From assembly GCA_034008185.1 (NCBI GenBank), contig CM067082.1, positions 87,233,684 through 87,297,683 of the forward strand: DNA of 64,000 nt. Reading direction: 5' to 3'. Position numbers and translations under genes: made by a program. This document shows, piece after piece, positions 40,270 through 49,399 of the stretch. The DNA is from Gorsachius magnificus. Taxonomy: Eukaryota > Chordata > Aves > Pelecaniformes > Ardeidae. Under the pieces are notes generated by a model. That model was not told the DNA's origin. It saw only the letters and a list, made by a program, of their open reading frames with translations, and did no database searches. How positions within the stretch are numbered: the stretch's first letter is position 1; every line of letters begins with the position of its first letter.

Positions 40270-41689
40270 TATCAACAGATATAAAAGTGAGCATGCCTCT
40301 AGGAAGCTCTGCCTTCTTCCATGCCTTGGAAATGGTTAGAGCAGCATCTTCCAGCTTCAGGAAGAGGTGCAAGTGGATCTGTTGTCCTTCTCTGCAAGGA
40401 AAAGGTGGTGAGTTGGGTATATTTTGTCACATTCCACCTGTAAGTAGCTGGCATACCATCAGCAGTACTGTATTACAAATTGAGAATCTTTGTCTTTATT
40501 ATCTAACTTGTGAACATCCAGACAGCAGCAGCAACGCGGTGCTTGCAGCAACGCGATGCTTGCTTTCCATATAGAGCAGAGTCTATTTCCACATGTGCAA
40601 GAAGCCAGTTAGTATCATATGCAGTGGCATGTTCTGCACATGTTCACCATCAGATTTCAAATAGGGACCACTGTGATCCAAAAAGAAATAGCTTTGCATG
40701 GTAAGCAGATGAGGAAGCCTTTCTCTCTTGGAGCTTTTAGAGTGTTTGTAAGGCTGATCTCACCTGTTGGTTACTCTTTGTATGCTTCTAATGGCATGGA
40801 AAATAAATAATTCAAAACAAACAAACAAGAAAAACAACCAAGCAACATAAAAAGGTGGCTGCTTGATTTTGGTGAGGCATAACAGATGTTTTGCTTAAGC
40901 ACAGTTGTATAATACTTGCATAAAAAAGGAAGTGCTTTATTTCTCTTGTGTCCTGAAAGGCATGTAGTAAAAATAATTTTATTACTACCAGGTGTCTTCC
41001 TCAGGTGGTCAGGTAAAAAAGTGAAAAAATTTTTATAATGGTTATAAACCATTTTACAATACCTTAATCATGCATAGTTAAAATTAAGATAGTACGGAAG
41101 TTTCTGATGCACAGGACCAATGCAAGGCAAAAAAGATTGCATTTCATACAGTTTTGTTCCATGCATTAAATTCCATAAAAGCAGCTGTGCAGGTAGAAAG
41201 CTGTAGTTGAATCCAAAAGTATATATTTTTATGTGGTTCCTTTTATGAAATGGCAACTGTAATTCCAGCATTTCACTCATTGCATCCTTGACTCAGCTGA
41301 GTGCGTAAGTGTCAGGCTAAGTTTAAGTCCCACGGAGATAACTTGCTTGTGTGAAGTTAGCCGTAGTTAAATCTGTGGTTCAGTCGAAGTCTGCTCCAGT
41401 GAAATCTCTGATGCTTCTGGCATATGAATGTCTGCTTATGCTCTGCCTATGCAGTCAGGTGCTCCTGTGGAAAAGGTGCCACTGGTCACTGAGGTTTTTA
41501 GGCATTTTGTCATGCAGAACCCAACTCTAATAATACTAGATGCTGTGGCACTAAGTATTACAGGGCTGCATGAAACTAGTGCTCCCATTGCTTTTTATCT
41601 TCCACTGATAGACCTGCCATGCATGTAGCAATGATGGAAAATATCCCGGAAGGGATGTTAGCCAAGGATGCAGAATTATTGGGAAAGCA
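40270..41689. other. Non-coding gap between CR1-c and CR1-d
   Basis: It shows a 17-bp tandem duplication (40528-40561) and a CAAACAAACAAG-like A-rich patch near 40810-40850. No gene is recognisable. The last part (about 41300-41640) is presumably host DNA flanking the CR1-d insertion. The exact host/element boundary cannot be fixed because no CR1 5' UTR is recognisable. Confidence 0.55.
40528..40561 (+). repeat. 17-bp tandem duplication with CpGs
   Basis: GCAGCAACGCGGTGCTT (40528-40544) is followed by a copy with one difference, GCAGCAACGCGATGCTT (40545-40561). CAGCAGCAG precedes it. The single G/A difference fits decay of a CpG. Confidence 0.85.
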
Positions 41690-42805
41690 GATGCTTTTGC
41701 ACCCCCCCGTCAGAAGGCTACCTCTAAACTGCTGGTCAGAACGGATGCCTCAACGCAGACTGAGGGCCTTGGAAAGCACGCAGCTGTCCAGGCCCTCGGC
41801 TGCAGGGAGTGCCACCAGCTGGCACTGGAAACGGACACCAGCAAAGGCAGCACCTGCATAAGATGCGACCAAGTAGAATACCTACTCTGCCTGGTGGCGG
41901 AGCTGAGAGAAGAGGTGGACAGGCTACGGAGCATCAGGGAAGCTGAGCAGGAGATTGACTGGTGGAGTCGCACCCTGTTGTCCCAGAAACCTGTGCAGGA
42001 ACAGCCACCAAAAAAGGCCCGGGATCAAAGGGAACTAGTATCCTCCCCCTGCCAGGATGAAGGAAGGGCCTCAAGGGAGAACACTGAGTGGAAACTGGTC
42101 TGCAGTCGGGGCAGGAGGAGAACCCTTTCCTTGCCCACCGCTTCTCCCCAGGTGCCTCTGCATAACAGGTATGAGGCTCTAGAGGTGGAAGAGAAGGTGG
42201 TGGACGGGGTAGGTGTAGACCTATCCACGACACAGGAGGCACAAAGATCGGAAAGACCTCCCCGTCGTATCACCACTACATCTATGAGGAAGAAGAGGTG
42301 GGTGATAGTAGTAGGAGGTTTCCACCTGAGGGGAACGGAGGGACCGATATGCCGGGCAGACCCTGCTCTTAGGGAGGTCTGCTGCCTCCCATGAGCCAGG
42401 GTTAGAGACGTCACCAGGAAACTTCCTAGCCTAGTCCGACCCTCGGACTACTATCCCTTGCTGCTCTTTCATGTGGGTGGCAATGAAGTAGCAGTAAGTA
42501 GCCCGAGGGTAATCAAAAAAGAATTCAAAGCCTTGGGGCGACTAGTGAAGGAATCTGGAGCGCAGGTTATTTTTTCCTCGCTCCTTCCAGTGGGGGGCAG
42601 AGACACGGGACAATATGAGAAGACTCAATCTATTAACATGTGGCTTCGCGACTGGTGTCACCGCCACAGCTTTGGGTTCTTTGACCACAGGATGGTCTAC
42701 AAGGCACCGGGCTTGCTGGCGTCAAATGGGAGCCAGCTTTCTCAAAGGGGGAAGAGGGTCTTTGCCCAGGAGCTTGCGGGGCTCATTGACAGGGCTTTAA
42801 ACTAG
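41690..42805 (+). pseudogene. CR1 ORF1 (zinc-motif and esterase-like protein), one stop
   Basis: ORF1 of CR1 elements encodes an RNA-binding accessory protein needed for retrotransposition. The frame (open from 41612) contains RTDASTQTE, then a C-x2-C-x14-C-x2-C motif (Cys codons at 41801, 41810, 41855, 41864), a heptad-like AELREEVDRLRSI segment and EIDWW. A basic linker follows, then an SGNH/GDSL-esterase-like domain from about 42300. A TGA at 42392-42394 interrupts the frame; the same frame continues to TAG at 42803-42805. The expected GDSL-type Ser block reads VVGGFHLRGTEGP, and the expected DGxHLS block reads NGSQLS, so the catalytic Ser, Asp and His appear to be replaced. The first Met of the intact protein is not identifiable. 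Confidence 0.9.
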
Positions 42806-42891
42806 ATGTGAAGGGGGAAGGGGAACCTATTGGGCTTGCCAGAGACAGACTGGGGGATGAAAGACAAGGGTTTGAGGGACTGGGGGCTAGT

Positions 42892-43020
42892 ATGAGCCTT
42901 CAACCTGTTGCCCAGCACTGTGCCAGGGGCGCTGCAGCAAAGTTGAAGACTGGCGGAGGTGAGCCGGAGGCTCCTGGGGTAGCAGGAGCCAACAAGGAAA
43001 AGCCCGTGAAACACCTATGA
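42892..43020 (+). other. Small open frame in CR1-d spacer, overlapping ORF2 start
   Basis: A 42-codon ATG-initiated frame lies between ORF1 and ORF2 in a third reading frame. That frame is open back to 42790, overlapping the end of ORF1. Its TGA (43018-43020) overlaps the ORF2 ATG (43017-43019) as ATGA, an arrangement that would allow termination-reinitiation. The encoded peptide is Gly/Ala/Lys-rich with no motif. It may well be chance in GC-rich spacer DNA. Confidence 0.25.
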
Positions 43021-43901
43021 AGGTGACGAGGCCGACAGCTCATATGAAATGCCTCTATACAAACGCACGCAGCATGGGAAACAAACAAGAGGAGTTGGAA
43101 GCTATCGTGCTGCTAGAAAGCTACGACCTGATCACCATTACGGAAACTTGGTGGGATGAATCCCACGACTGGAATGTAGCTATTGATGGCTACAGGCTGT
43201 TCAGAAGGGACAGGCGAGGAAGGAGGGGCGGAGGCGTTGCCCTTTACATCAAGAAATCAATACAGTGTGAAGAGCTGACCCTGAAGAATAGCCATGAGCA
43301 GGTCGAAAGCTTATGGATAAGAATCAGAGAGAGAGGCAACAAAGGGAACCTGGTGGTTGGTGTCTACTACAGGCCGCCAGATCAAGAGGAGCCGACTGAC
43401 GAAGCGTTCTTCCTCCAACTCCGGGAGGCTTCGTGCTCGCAGGCTCTCGTCCTGCTGGGGGACTTCAACCACCCTGACATCTGCTGGAAAACCATCACGG
43501 CAAGCTGTAGGCAATCCAGCAGGTTTCTTGAATGCATTGAGGACAACTTCTTAAGCCAGGTAATAGACACCCCTACCCGAGGGGATGCGATACTGGACCT
43601 GGTGGTCACCAATGCAAGTGAGCTCGTCGGAAATGTCAAGATCGGAGGCAGCTTGGGTTGCAGTGATCATGCGTTGGTAGAGCTCACACTCCAGAGGGAA
43701 ATGGGAAGAATGAAGAGTATAGTCAGGACCCTGAATTTTAGAAAAGCAAACTTCCAGCTCCTCAAGGAGATAGTCGGAAGGACCGAAGGAAGGGAAGGGG
43801 AAACGGTCCTCAGGGGGGGAACAGAACAGAGCTGGCAGCTCTTTAAGGAACCAACCCGGGTAAGAAATCGGGCAAAGAAGGGAAGAGACCAGCATGGCTG
43901 A
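43017..43901 (+). pseudogene. CR1 ORF2, endonuclease half
   Basis: This is the N-terminal part of ORF2, an APE-type endonuclease that nicks target DNA to prime reverse transcription. The family's key residues are visible: Asn16 (TNARS), Glu43 (TETWW), YYRPP (117-121), Asp149 and Asn151 (GDFNHPD), Asp194 (ILDLV) and the SDH triad (216-218). The endonuclease domain therefore looks complete. ATG 43017 is the first ATG after an in-frame stop at 42960-42962. The frame ends at TGA 43899-43901 because a frameshift between 43847 and 43901 moves the remainder of ORF2 to another frame; comparison with the expected linker suggests a small deletion near 43850-43870. Confidence 0.94.
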
Positions 43902-45793
43902 GACAAGACATGCTGGACAAACTAAGGAGGAAGAGGGAGCTGCACAGGCAGTGGAAGCAGGGACAGGCATCCTGGGAAGAGTATAGGGACGCGGCCCGGT
44001 TGTGTAGGAATGGGGTCAGGAAGGCCAAGGCTCAGCTGGAGCTAAACTTGGCTAGGGATGCAAAGAATAACAAGAAGGGTTTCTACAGGTATATCAGCCG
44101 GAAAAGGATGGTTAAAGAAAGCGTACCCCTGCTGATGAGCGAGACTGGCAAGCTGGTAATAGCAGATGAGGAGAAGGCTGAGGTACTCAACAACTTTTTT
44201 GCCTCAGTCTTCACTGGGAAGCTCTCTCCTCACCCCACCCGAGTTGATGGATGGCATGAGGGAGACAGGGAGGGCAAAACCCTTCCTGCTGTAGGAGAAG
44301 ATCAGGTTCGTGACCACCTGAGGAACCTGAATGCGCATAAGTCCATGGGACCTGATGAGATGCATCCCAGAGTCCTGAGGGAATTGGCCGATGTAGTCGC
44401 CAAGCCACTCTCCATGATATTTGAAAAGTCATGGCAGTCAGGTGAAGTCCCTGGTGACTGGAAGAAGGGAAACATTGTGCCCATTTTCAAAAAGGGTAGA
44501 AAGGAAGACCCTGGGAACTACCGACCTGTCAGCCTCACCTCTGTGCCTGGGAAGATCATGGAACAGATCCTCCTAGAAGCTATGCTAAGGCACATGGAGG
44601 CCAGGGAGATAATTCGAGATAGCCAGCATGGCTTCACCAAGGGCAAGTCCTGCCTGACGAACCTAGTGGCTTTCTATGATGGTGTGACAGCATCAGTGGA
44701 CAAGGGAAAACCAATAGATGTCATCTATCTGGACTTCTGCAAAGCCTTTGACACAGTCCCCCACAACATCCTTCTCTCTAAATTGGAGGGCTATGGATTT
44801 GACGGGTGGACTGTTCGGTGGATAAGGAACTGGCTGGATGGCCGCATCCAGAGGGTAGTGGTCAATGGCTCGATGTCCAGATGGAGACCGGTGACGAGTG
44901 GTGTCCCTCAGGGGTCCGTACTGGGACCCGTGCTGTTTAATATATTCATCAATGACTTAGACAGTGAGATTGAGTGCACCCTCAGCAAGTTTGCGGATGA
45001 CACCAAACTGAGTGGTACGGTTGACACACCAGAAGGACGGGATGTCATCCAGAGAGACCTGGACAGGCTGGAGAGGTGGGCCTGTGTGAACCTCATGAGG
45101 TTCAACAAGGCCAAGTGCAGGGTCCTGCACCTGGGTCGGGGTAACCCCTGGTATCAGTACAGGCTGGGGGAAGAAAGGATCGAGAGCAGCCCTGCCGAGA
45201 GGGACTTGGGCGTGCTGGTGGATGAAAAGCTGGACATGAGCCGGCAATGTGCACTGGCAGCCCAGAAGGCCAACCGTACCCTGGGCTGCATCAGGAGAAG
45301 CGTGGCCAGCAGGTCGAGGGAGGTGATTCTGCCCCTCTACTCTGCTCTGGTGAGACCTCACCTGGAGTATTGTGTCCAACTCTGGAGCCCTCAGCACCAG
45401 AAGGACATGGAACTGTTGGAGCGGGTCCAGAGGAGGGCTACTAAAATGATCCGAGGGCTGGAGCACCTCTCTTATGAGGACAGGCTGAGGGAGTTGGGCT
45501 TGTTCAGCCTGGAGAAGAGAAGGCTGCGGGGAGACCTGATTACGGCCTTTCAGTATCTAAAGGGGGCCTATAGGAAAGATGGGGAAAATCTTTTTAGTAG
45601 GGCCAGCTGTGACAGGACAAGGAGTAATGGTTTTAAACTAAACCAGGGTAGGTTTAGACTGGATATAAGGAAGAAATTCTTTACAATGAGGGTGGTAAAA
45701 CACTGGAACAGGTTGCCCAGAGAGGTGGTGGAGGCCCCATCCCTGGGAACATTCAAGGCCAGGTTGGATGGGGCTCTGAGCAACCTGGTCTAG
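43847..45793 (+). pseudogene. CR1 ORF2, reverse transcriptase half
   Basis: Continuation of ORF2 after the frameshift, open from 43847 and shown by an ATG at 43910 (627 codons from there). In an intact element it copies CR1 RNA at the nicked target. Numbering from 43910: linker block RQWKQGQ (13-19), FFASVF (96-101), [14 protein letters not shown] (202-215), [13 protein letters not shown] (237-249), [15 protein letters not shown] (273-287, Asp275), [13 protein letters not shown] (331-343) and FADD (361-364, Asp363 and Asp364). All three catalytic Asp are present, with no stop until 45791-45793. Only the missing link to the endonuclease half makes it a pseudogene. A 169-codon antisense frame over the RT is a shadow. 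Confidence 0.95.
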
Positions 45794-45884
45794 TTAGCGG
45801 TGTCCCTGCTCACTTCAGGGGAGTTGGACTAGATGACCTCTAGGGGTCCCTTCCAACCCAAAACATTCTATGATTCTATGATTC
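45794..45884 (+). other. CR1-d 3' UTR with terminal octamers
   Basis: The 90-bp 3' UTR contains GTTGGACTAGATGACCTC and GGGTCCCTTCCAACCC, then two ATTCTATG units (45865-45880) and a partial third. GGTTGGAAGG-like and octamer sequences at this end are what the CR1 reverse transcriptase recognises in the family. CR1-c and CR1-f share this 3' UTR type, while CR1-b, CR1-e and CR1-g carry a different one. Confidence 0.9.
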
Positions 45885-46718
45885 AATAAGCTGAAGAACC
45901 TCCTGTCCTGTGTAGCCAGTCAAGGTTCAAGATCATTCACACCTTAGATGAACCTTCCTAAAGTGTTAAGTGATTTAGTGTCCGTTCCTATTTCTGTTGA
46001 GGACTTTGCAATTCCAAAAACTCTGATAAATGGTCATTAGTCTTCTCTCCCAAAATGTCTGCCTTCAGACAGTAAGCAGTTTCAGCAGAGGATGGCAAAT
46101 AAATATGAAAAACTGCCTTTCACTAGAAATTAAATACTTTGTAATCTCTGGTGTCCTTGAGCTTCACAGTTAGTAAGAATGATATTAATAATTAATGATT
46201 ATTATTAATAATTATTATTAACAAAAGGGGATTATTAATAAATAATATAAAAATGCTGTCTTAAACTGAATTTCAGCTGTATACCTAGCAGCCCTCTGCA
46301 GGTGCAACATTCTGTCTCATTTTATAAATGTGAAAGTCAGATTGCAGCCTTGCAATAACATTTACTGAGATGTTTCTAAATAGAATCACATCACAGCAAT
46401 GAAGCCAAAGAAAGTCACTTATGACCAGTTCTCTCATTGCAGGACATTGTAGGAAAAAAGAAGAAGTAAGAGATTTGCTCAGAAACAGAAGTGGAAGAGA
46501 TGTCTGCCCTGAGTTTTACACTCAGCAGGTGTACCCTCTTGTAGCAGTGCCTACATTCTCTGTAAGTATTGTTGTGGTGCAAACAGGCAGGGGTGTGTGG
46601 CTCTCCTGCTGTTCTTCCTAGCAAAGCACTTGGACGGAAGGGGCTTCTATGAATAATTTATTTTTCATAAACACTGTTTGTACTTTTCACTCCACTCCCT
46701 GCTTTTGATCACTGTTTC
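45885..46718. other. Non-coding gap between CR1-d and CR1-e
   Basis: No gene is recognisable. A strongly AT-rich patch made of ATTATT/TTAATAA words lies at about 46180-46255. The overlapping short open frames at 46415-46624 on both strands have no supported function. Confidence 0.6.
46180..46255. repeat. AT-rich low-complexity tract
   Basis: The tract consists mainly of TTAATAATTATTATTA-like words with one AAAAGGGG interruption, and is able to form several small hairpins. It is likely a decayed (ATT)n microsatellite. Confidence 0.75.
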
Positions 46719-46801
46719 ATAGAATCATAGAATCACTTTGGTTGGAAAAGACCTTTATGATCATCAAGTCCAACCTTTAACCTAACCCTGACATCCCACC
46801 A

Positions 46802-47182
46802 CTAAACCATGTCCCTAAGCACCTCATCTATCCTTCTTTTAAATACCTCCAGGGATGAGGACTTGACTGCCTCCCTGGGCAGCCCATTCCAGAGCTTGAC
46901 AACCCTTTCTGTGAAGAAATTTTTCCTAATATCTAACCTAAACCTGCCCTGGCGCAACTTCAAACCATTCCCCCTCGTCCTATCATCCGTTACCAGGGAG
47001 AAGAGGCCGACCCCCACCTTGCTACAGCCTCCTTTCAGGTAGTTGTAGAGGGTGATCAGGTCTCCCCTCAGCCTCCTCTTCTCCAGACTAAACAACCCCA
47101 GTTCCCTCAGCCACTCCTCGTAAGACTTGTGTTCCAGACCCCTCACCAGCTTGGTTGCTCTCCTCTGGACATGTTCCAGCAA
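46802..47182 (-). pseudogene. CR1 ORF2 C-terminal remnant (copy e)
   Basis: The minus-strand frame of 126 codons covers [43 protein letters not shown] and [13 protein letters not shown], ending at LRDMV with the stop. It is the C-terminal tail of ORF2 downstream of the reverse-transcriptase palm. The frame is intact here but lost further 5'. The tail ends LRDMV, unlike the ALSNL ending of copies c, d and f, which supports a separate CR1 lineage. Confidence 0.9.
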
Positions 47183-47290
47183 TGCAACATCTTTCTTCTA
47201 GTGAGGGGCCCAAAACTGAACACAGTATTCAAGGTGCGGCCTCACCAGCACCAAGTACAGGGGCACGATCACTTCCCTACTCCTGCTGGC

Positions 47291-47320
47291 CACACTATTC
47301 CTGATCACACTATTCCTGAT
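47291..47320. repeat. 15-bp tandem duplication inside CR1-e
   Basis: CACACTATTCCTGAT occurs twice in a row (47291-47305 and 47306-47320), whereas the homologous CR1 sequence has it once. It lies within 5 bp of the 5' end of the fragment. Confidence 0.85.
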
Positions 47321-47325
47321 ACAAG

Positions 47326-47386
47326 GAAATATGAAGGGGAACTAAGCATTCTTTGGGCACCCACCTTTTTTTTTTTTCTTTTCCTC
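47326..47386. other. Spacer between back-to-back CR1-e and CR1-f
   Basis: Sixty-one bases separate the 5' ends of two oppositely oriented CR1 fragments. It includes a 12-T run (47366-47377) followed by CTTTTCCTC. The pyrimidine tract lies upstream of CR1-f and is not a LINE tail of either element. Confidence 0.7.
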
Positions 47387-47739
47387 ATTACGGCCTTTCA
47401 GTATCTAAAGGGGTCCTATAGGAAAGATGGGGATAATCTTTTTAGTAGGGCCAGCTGTGACAGGACAAGGGGTAATGGTTTTAAACTAAACCAGGGTAGG
47501 TTTAGACTGGATATAAGGAGGAAATTCTTTACAACAAGGGTGGTGAAACACTGGAACAGGTTGCCCAGAGAGGTGGTGGAGGCCCCATCCCCGGAAACAT
47601 TCAAGGTCAGGTTGGATGGGGCTCTGAGCAACCTGATCTAGTTAGTGGTGTCCCTGCTCACTGCAGGGGGGTTGGACTAGATGACCTCTAGGGGTCCCTT
47701 CCAACCTAAAACATTCTATGATTCTATGATTCTATGATT
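47387..47739 (+). mobile_element. CR1-f: 353-bp CR1 3' fragment
   Basis: The homology to CR1-d begins at ATTACGGCC (47387) and runs to three ATTCTATG octamers (47713-47736). The 5' breakpoint corresponds to CR1-d position 45539, within 2 nt of that of CR1-c. Its sequence is very close to CR1-c and CR1-d, so it is from the same lineage. Confidence 0.95.
47390..47641 (+). pseudogene. CR1 ORF2 C-terminal remnant (copy f)
   Basis: The frame encodes the last part of ORF2 ([14 protein letters not shown] to ALSNLI, stop 47639-47641) without interruption. It happens to be open upstream through antisense CR1-e sequence, giving a 170-codon frame from 47129, but only the part after 47387 is genuine CR1 coding sequence in the sense direction. 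No catalytic domain is present. Confidence 0.9.
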
Positions 47740-49399
47740 TAACCGTCTTTTATTAGTGCACTACTTCTTTACTTTTTTACTTGCACAGCAACAAGATGCC
47801 AGAAACAAAATAATACAAGAAAAAAATGCATGCACCGTAGTGTACTAGTGATATAGGTGATGTGCAGGAAGGAGAAATGAAGCTTTTAATTCAATAGTTT
47901 CAGTGGTATGCAACTGTTTCAGGAAGAATTTTTATATATGTGGGAAAAGTATGTGGAACATTACTTGGAGAAGTAAATTTGAAGGTCACTAAGTCAAAGG
48001 AAGTGAATATATTATTTCTGAGGAGAGATGGAGTAGGTGGAGACAAGGCAGAGGACAGCAGATTAATGAGAACAGTGATCTTTGTGAGGGGAGGACGAAA
48101 GAAATATAGATGCAGGAAGGCTTGCACCACATGCTAATAATCAGTTGCTCTGTCTGTAGCTGTCAAACTAAAATTATTTCTACTTTATAAGGGTGGATGT
48201 TCAGGGTATCCTCTACTGATCAAGAATTATAACCCTGTAAGTAAGGCAGCTTTAACATGTTCACTGATCTCAAACCACTCACCATTCAATCAACATCAAG
48301 CCCTAACTGCACATCAGTGCCAAACTGACCCTGCTCCCTCCCAGTTCAACATCGAGAGCCCTGCAAAAAGAACATACCTCCTCCCTTCAGGGCAACTCAC
48401 TTGCACAAGGTTTGATCTGGTCCCACTGGAAATATCAAGCAATGTAACAACACTAAGGGATTAATTCTAGGAGATCTTTCAGAGCCGTGAGACCATGAGC
48501 CTGTTCAGCAAAAAGGAGTGAGGTCTGCTTTTCAGGCAACATAAGCCACCGTCCTCCATTCTGCTTCACATTTCTTCTTCATATTGCTGTGAAAGCTCTC
48601 TAAAACTAAAGTACCCTCACTCAGAAATGACTGACTTACTCAGCGTCTGATGAACAGCAGAATCAGCAGCAGATACGTTTCTCTGCCCTGATCAACACAC
48701 ACCACTTCTATCTGACTGCCCATTACAGTAGCAATACAAAAGTATTGCTTTTTGTATTACAGAGCATCAGCTCTAAGTGGGTCACACTCAGGGGTCCTGT
48801 ATACCCAACTGGACCTTCTAGTAACAACAGGAGGTGTGGTACATTGTGTCAGGAGTAAGTTACACTCACCCCTTAGAATTACACTTGTTGATCCTGCAGG
48901 TATTGCATGCATGGGTGAACCCCGGTGCTCTGCCAAACCCCAGTGCTGATGAGTTGACACTTCAGAACTTCTGAGTGCGAAAACAACTTGGAAAAAGAGG
49001 AGAGGATCTTTATCCAGTTACTCCATTAAGCAACAATGAAGTGTATCAAGTGCTTAAAAAAATTTGTGATTAGGTTGCAAGATATCCTCTGATCCTCTTA
49101 AGTCATAACTGTCCACTTCTCACACAGAGGTCAAATGAGTTTTCTAACGTCGTACACTAGCATGACAGTGGATCCAGGAATCTGCATTCACTGCTCCAAT
49201 GAAAGCAAAACTTCCTCCTCGTGCAGTGCTGGAAAGCCTCGCAAAAGAGGAATATATACTTAAACTCCTGTAAATTGTGTGAAATCCACCTCATTGTTCA
49301 CACATTTCTAGAATTAAAAAATCATATCTATGTAGTCAGAGTTTGGAAAATAATGCTCCAAGAATTCCTCCTGTAAATCTTGACATTAAACCAATCTTA

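Larger units (their letters stand above)
41690..45884 (+). mobile_element. CR1-d: near-full-length CR1 LINE
   Basis: About 4.2 kb with most of ORF1, a spacer, complete-length ORF2, a 3' UTR and two terminal ATTCTATG octamers (45865-45880). The 5' boundary is uncertain: clear ORF1 homology is present by about 41705, the ORF1 frame is open from 41612, and no 5' UTR or promoter is recognisable. The element therefore appears truncated close to the start of ORF1. Main damage is a single in-frame stop in ORF1 and a single frameshift in ORF2, making this by far the best-preserved copy in the window and probably the youngest. CR1-c and CR1-f are from the same lineage. No target-site duplication was found, as is usual for CR1. 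Confidence 0.96.
46719..47325 (-). mobile_element. CR1-e: minus-strand CR1 3' fragment
   Basis: On the minus strand this 607-bp fragment runs from within the C-terminal third of ORF2 (5' end near 47325) to the 3' UTR ending in two octamers, seen here as CATAGAAT at 46719-46734. Its 3' UTR (GGACTTGATGATCATAAAGG and TTTTCCAACC) is of the same type as CR1-b and CR1-g. The 5' end contains a 15-bp tandem duplication (47291-47320). It lies back to back with CR1-f. Confidence 0.95.

Noticed and set aside
41619..41861. 80-codon frame at the CR1-d 5' end
   Set aside because: It overlaps in another frame the recognisable ORF1 segment with RTDASTQTE and the Cys motif, which is the genuine coding frame.
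44957..45466. 169-codon minus-strand frame inside CR1-d
   Set aside because: It lies antisense to the conserved reverse-transcriptase motifs and is a codon-bias shadow of ORF2.
47366..47382. T12 run as an inverted poly-A tail of a retroposed gene
   Set aside because: No cDNA-like coding sequence lies to its right; that side is CR1-f, which ends in octamers and has no poly-A tail.
47129..47641. 170-codon plus-strand open frame
   Set aside because: Its first part is antisense of CR1-e and its second part is the ORF2 tail of CR1-f, joined through the spacer by chance. It is not a single gene.
46719..47739. Twin-priming inversion of one CR1
   Set aside because: Twin priming would give complementary parts of one element. 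These two pieces overlap in content, both have complete 3' ends, and they differ in 3' UTR type.
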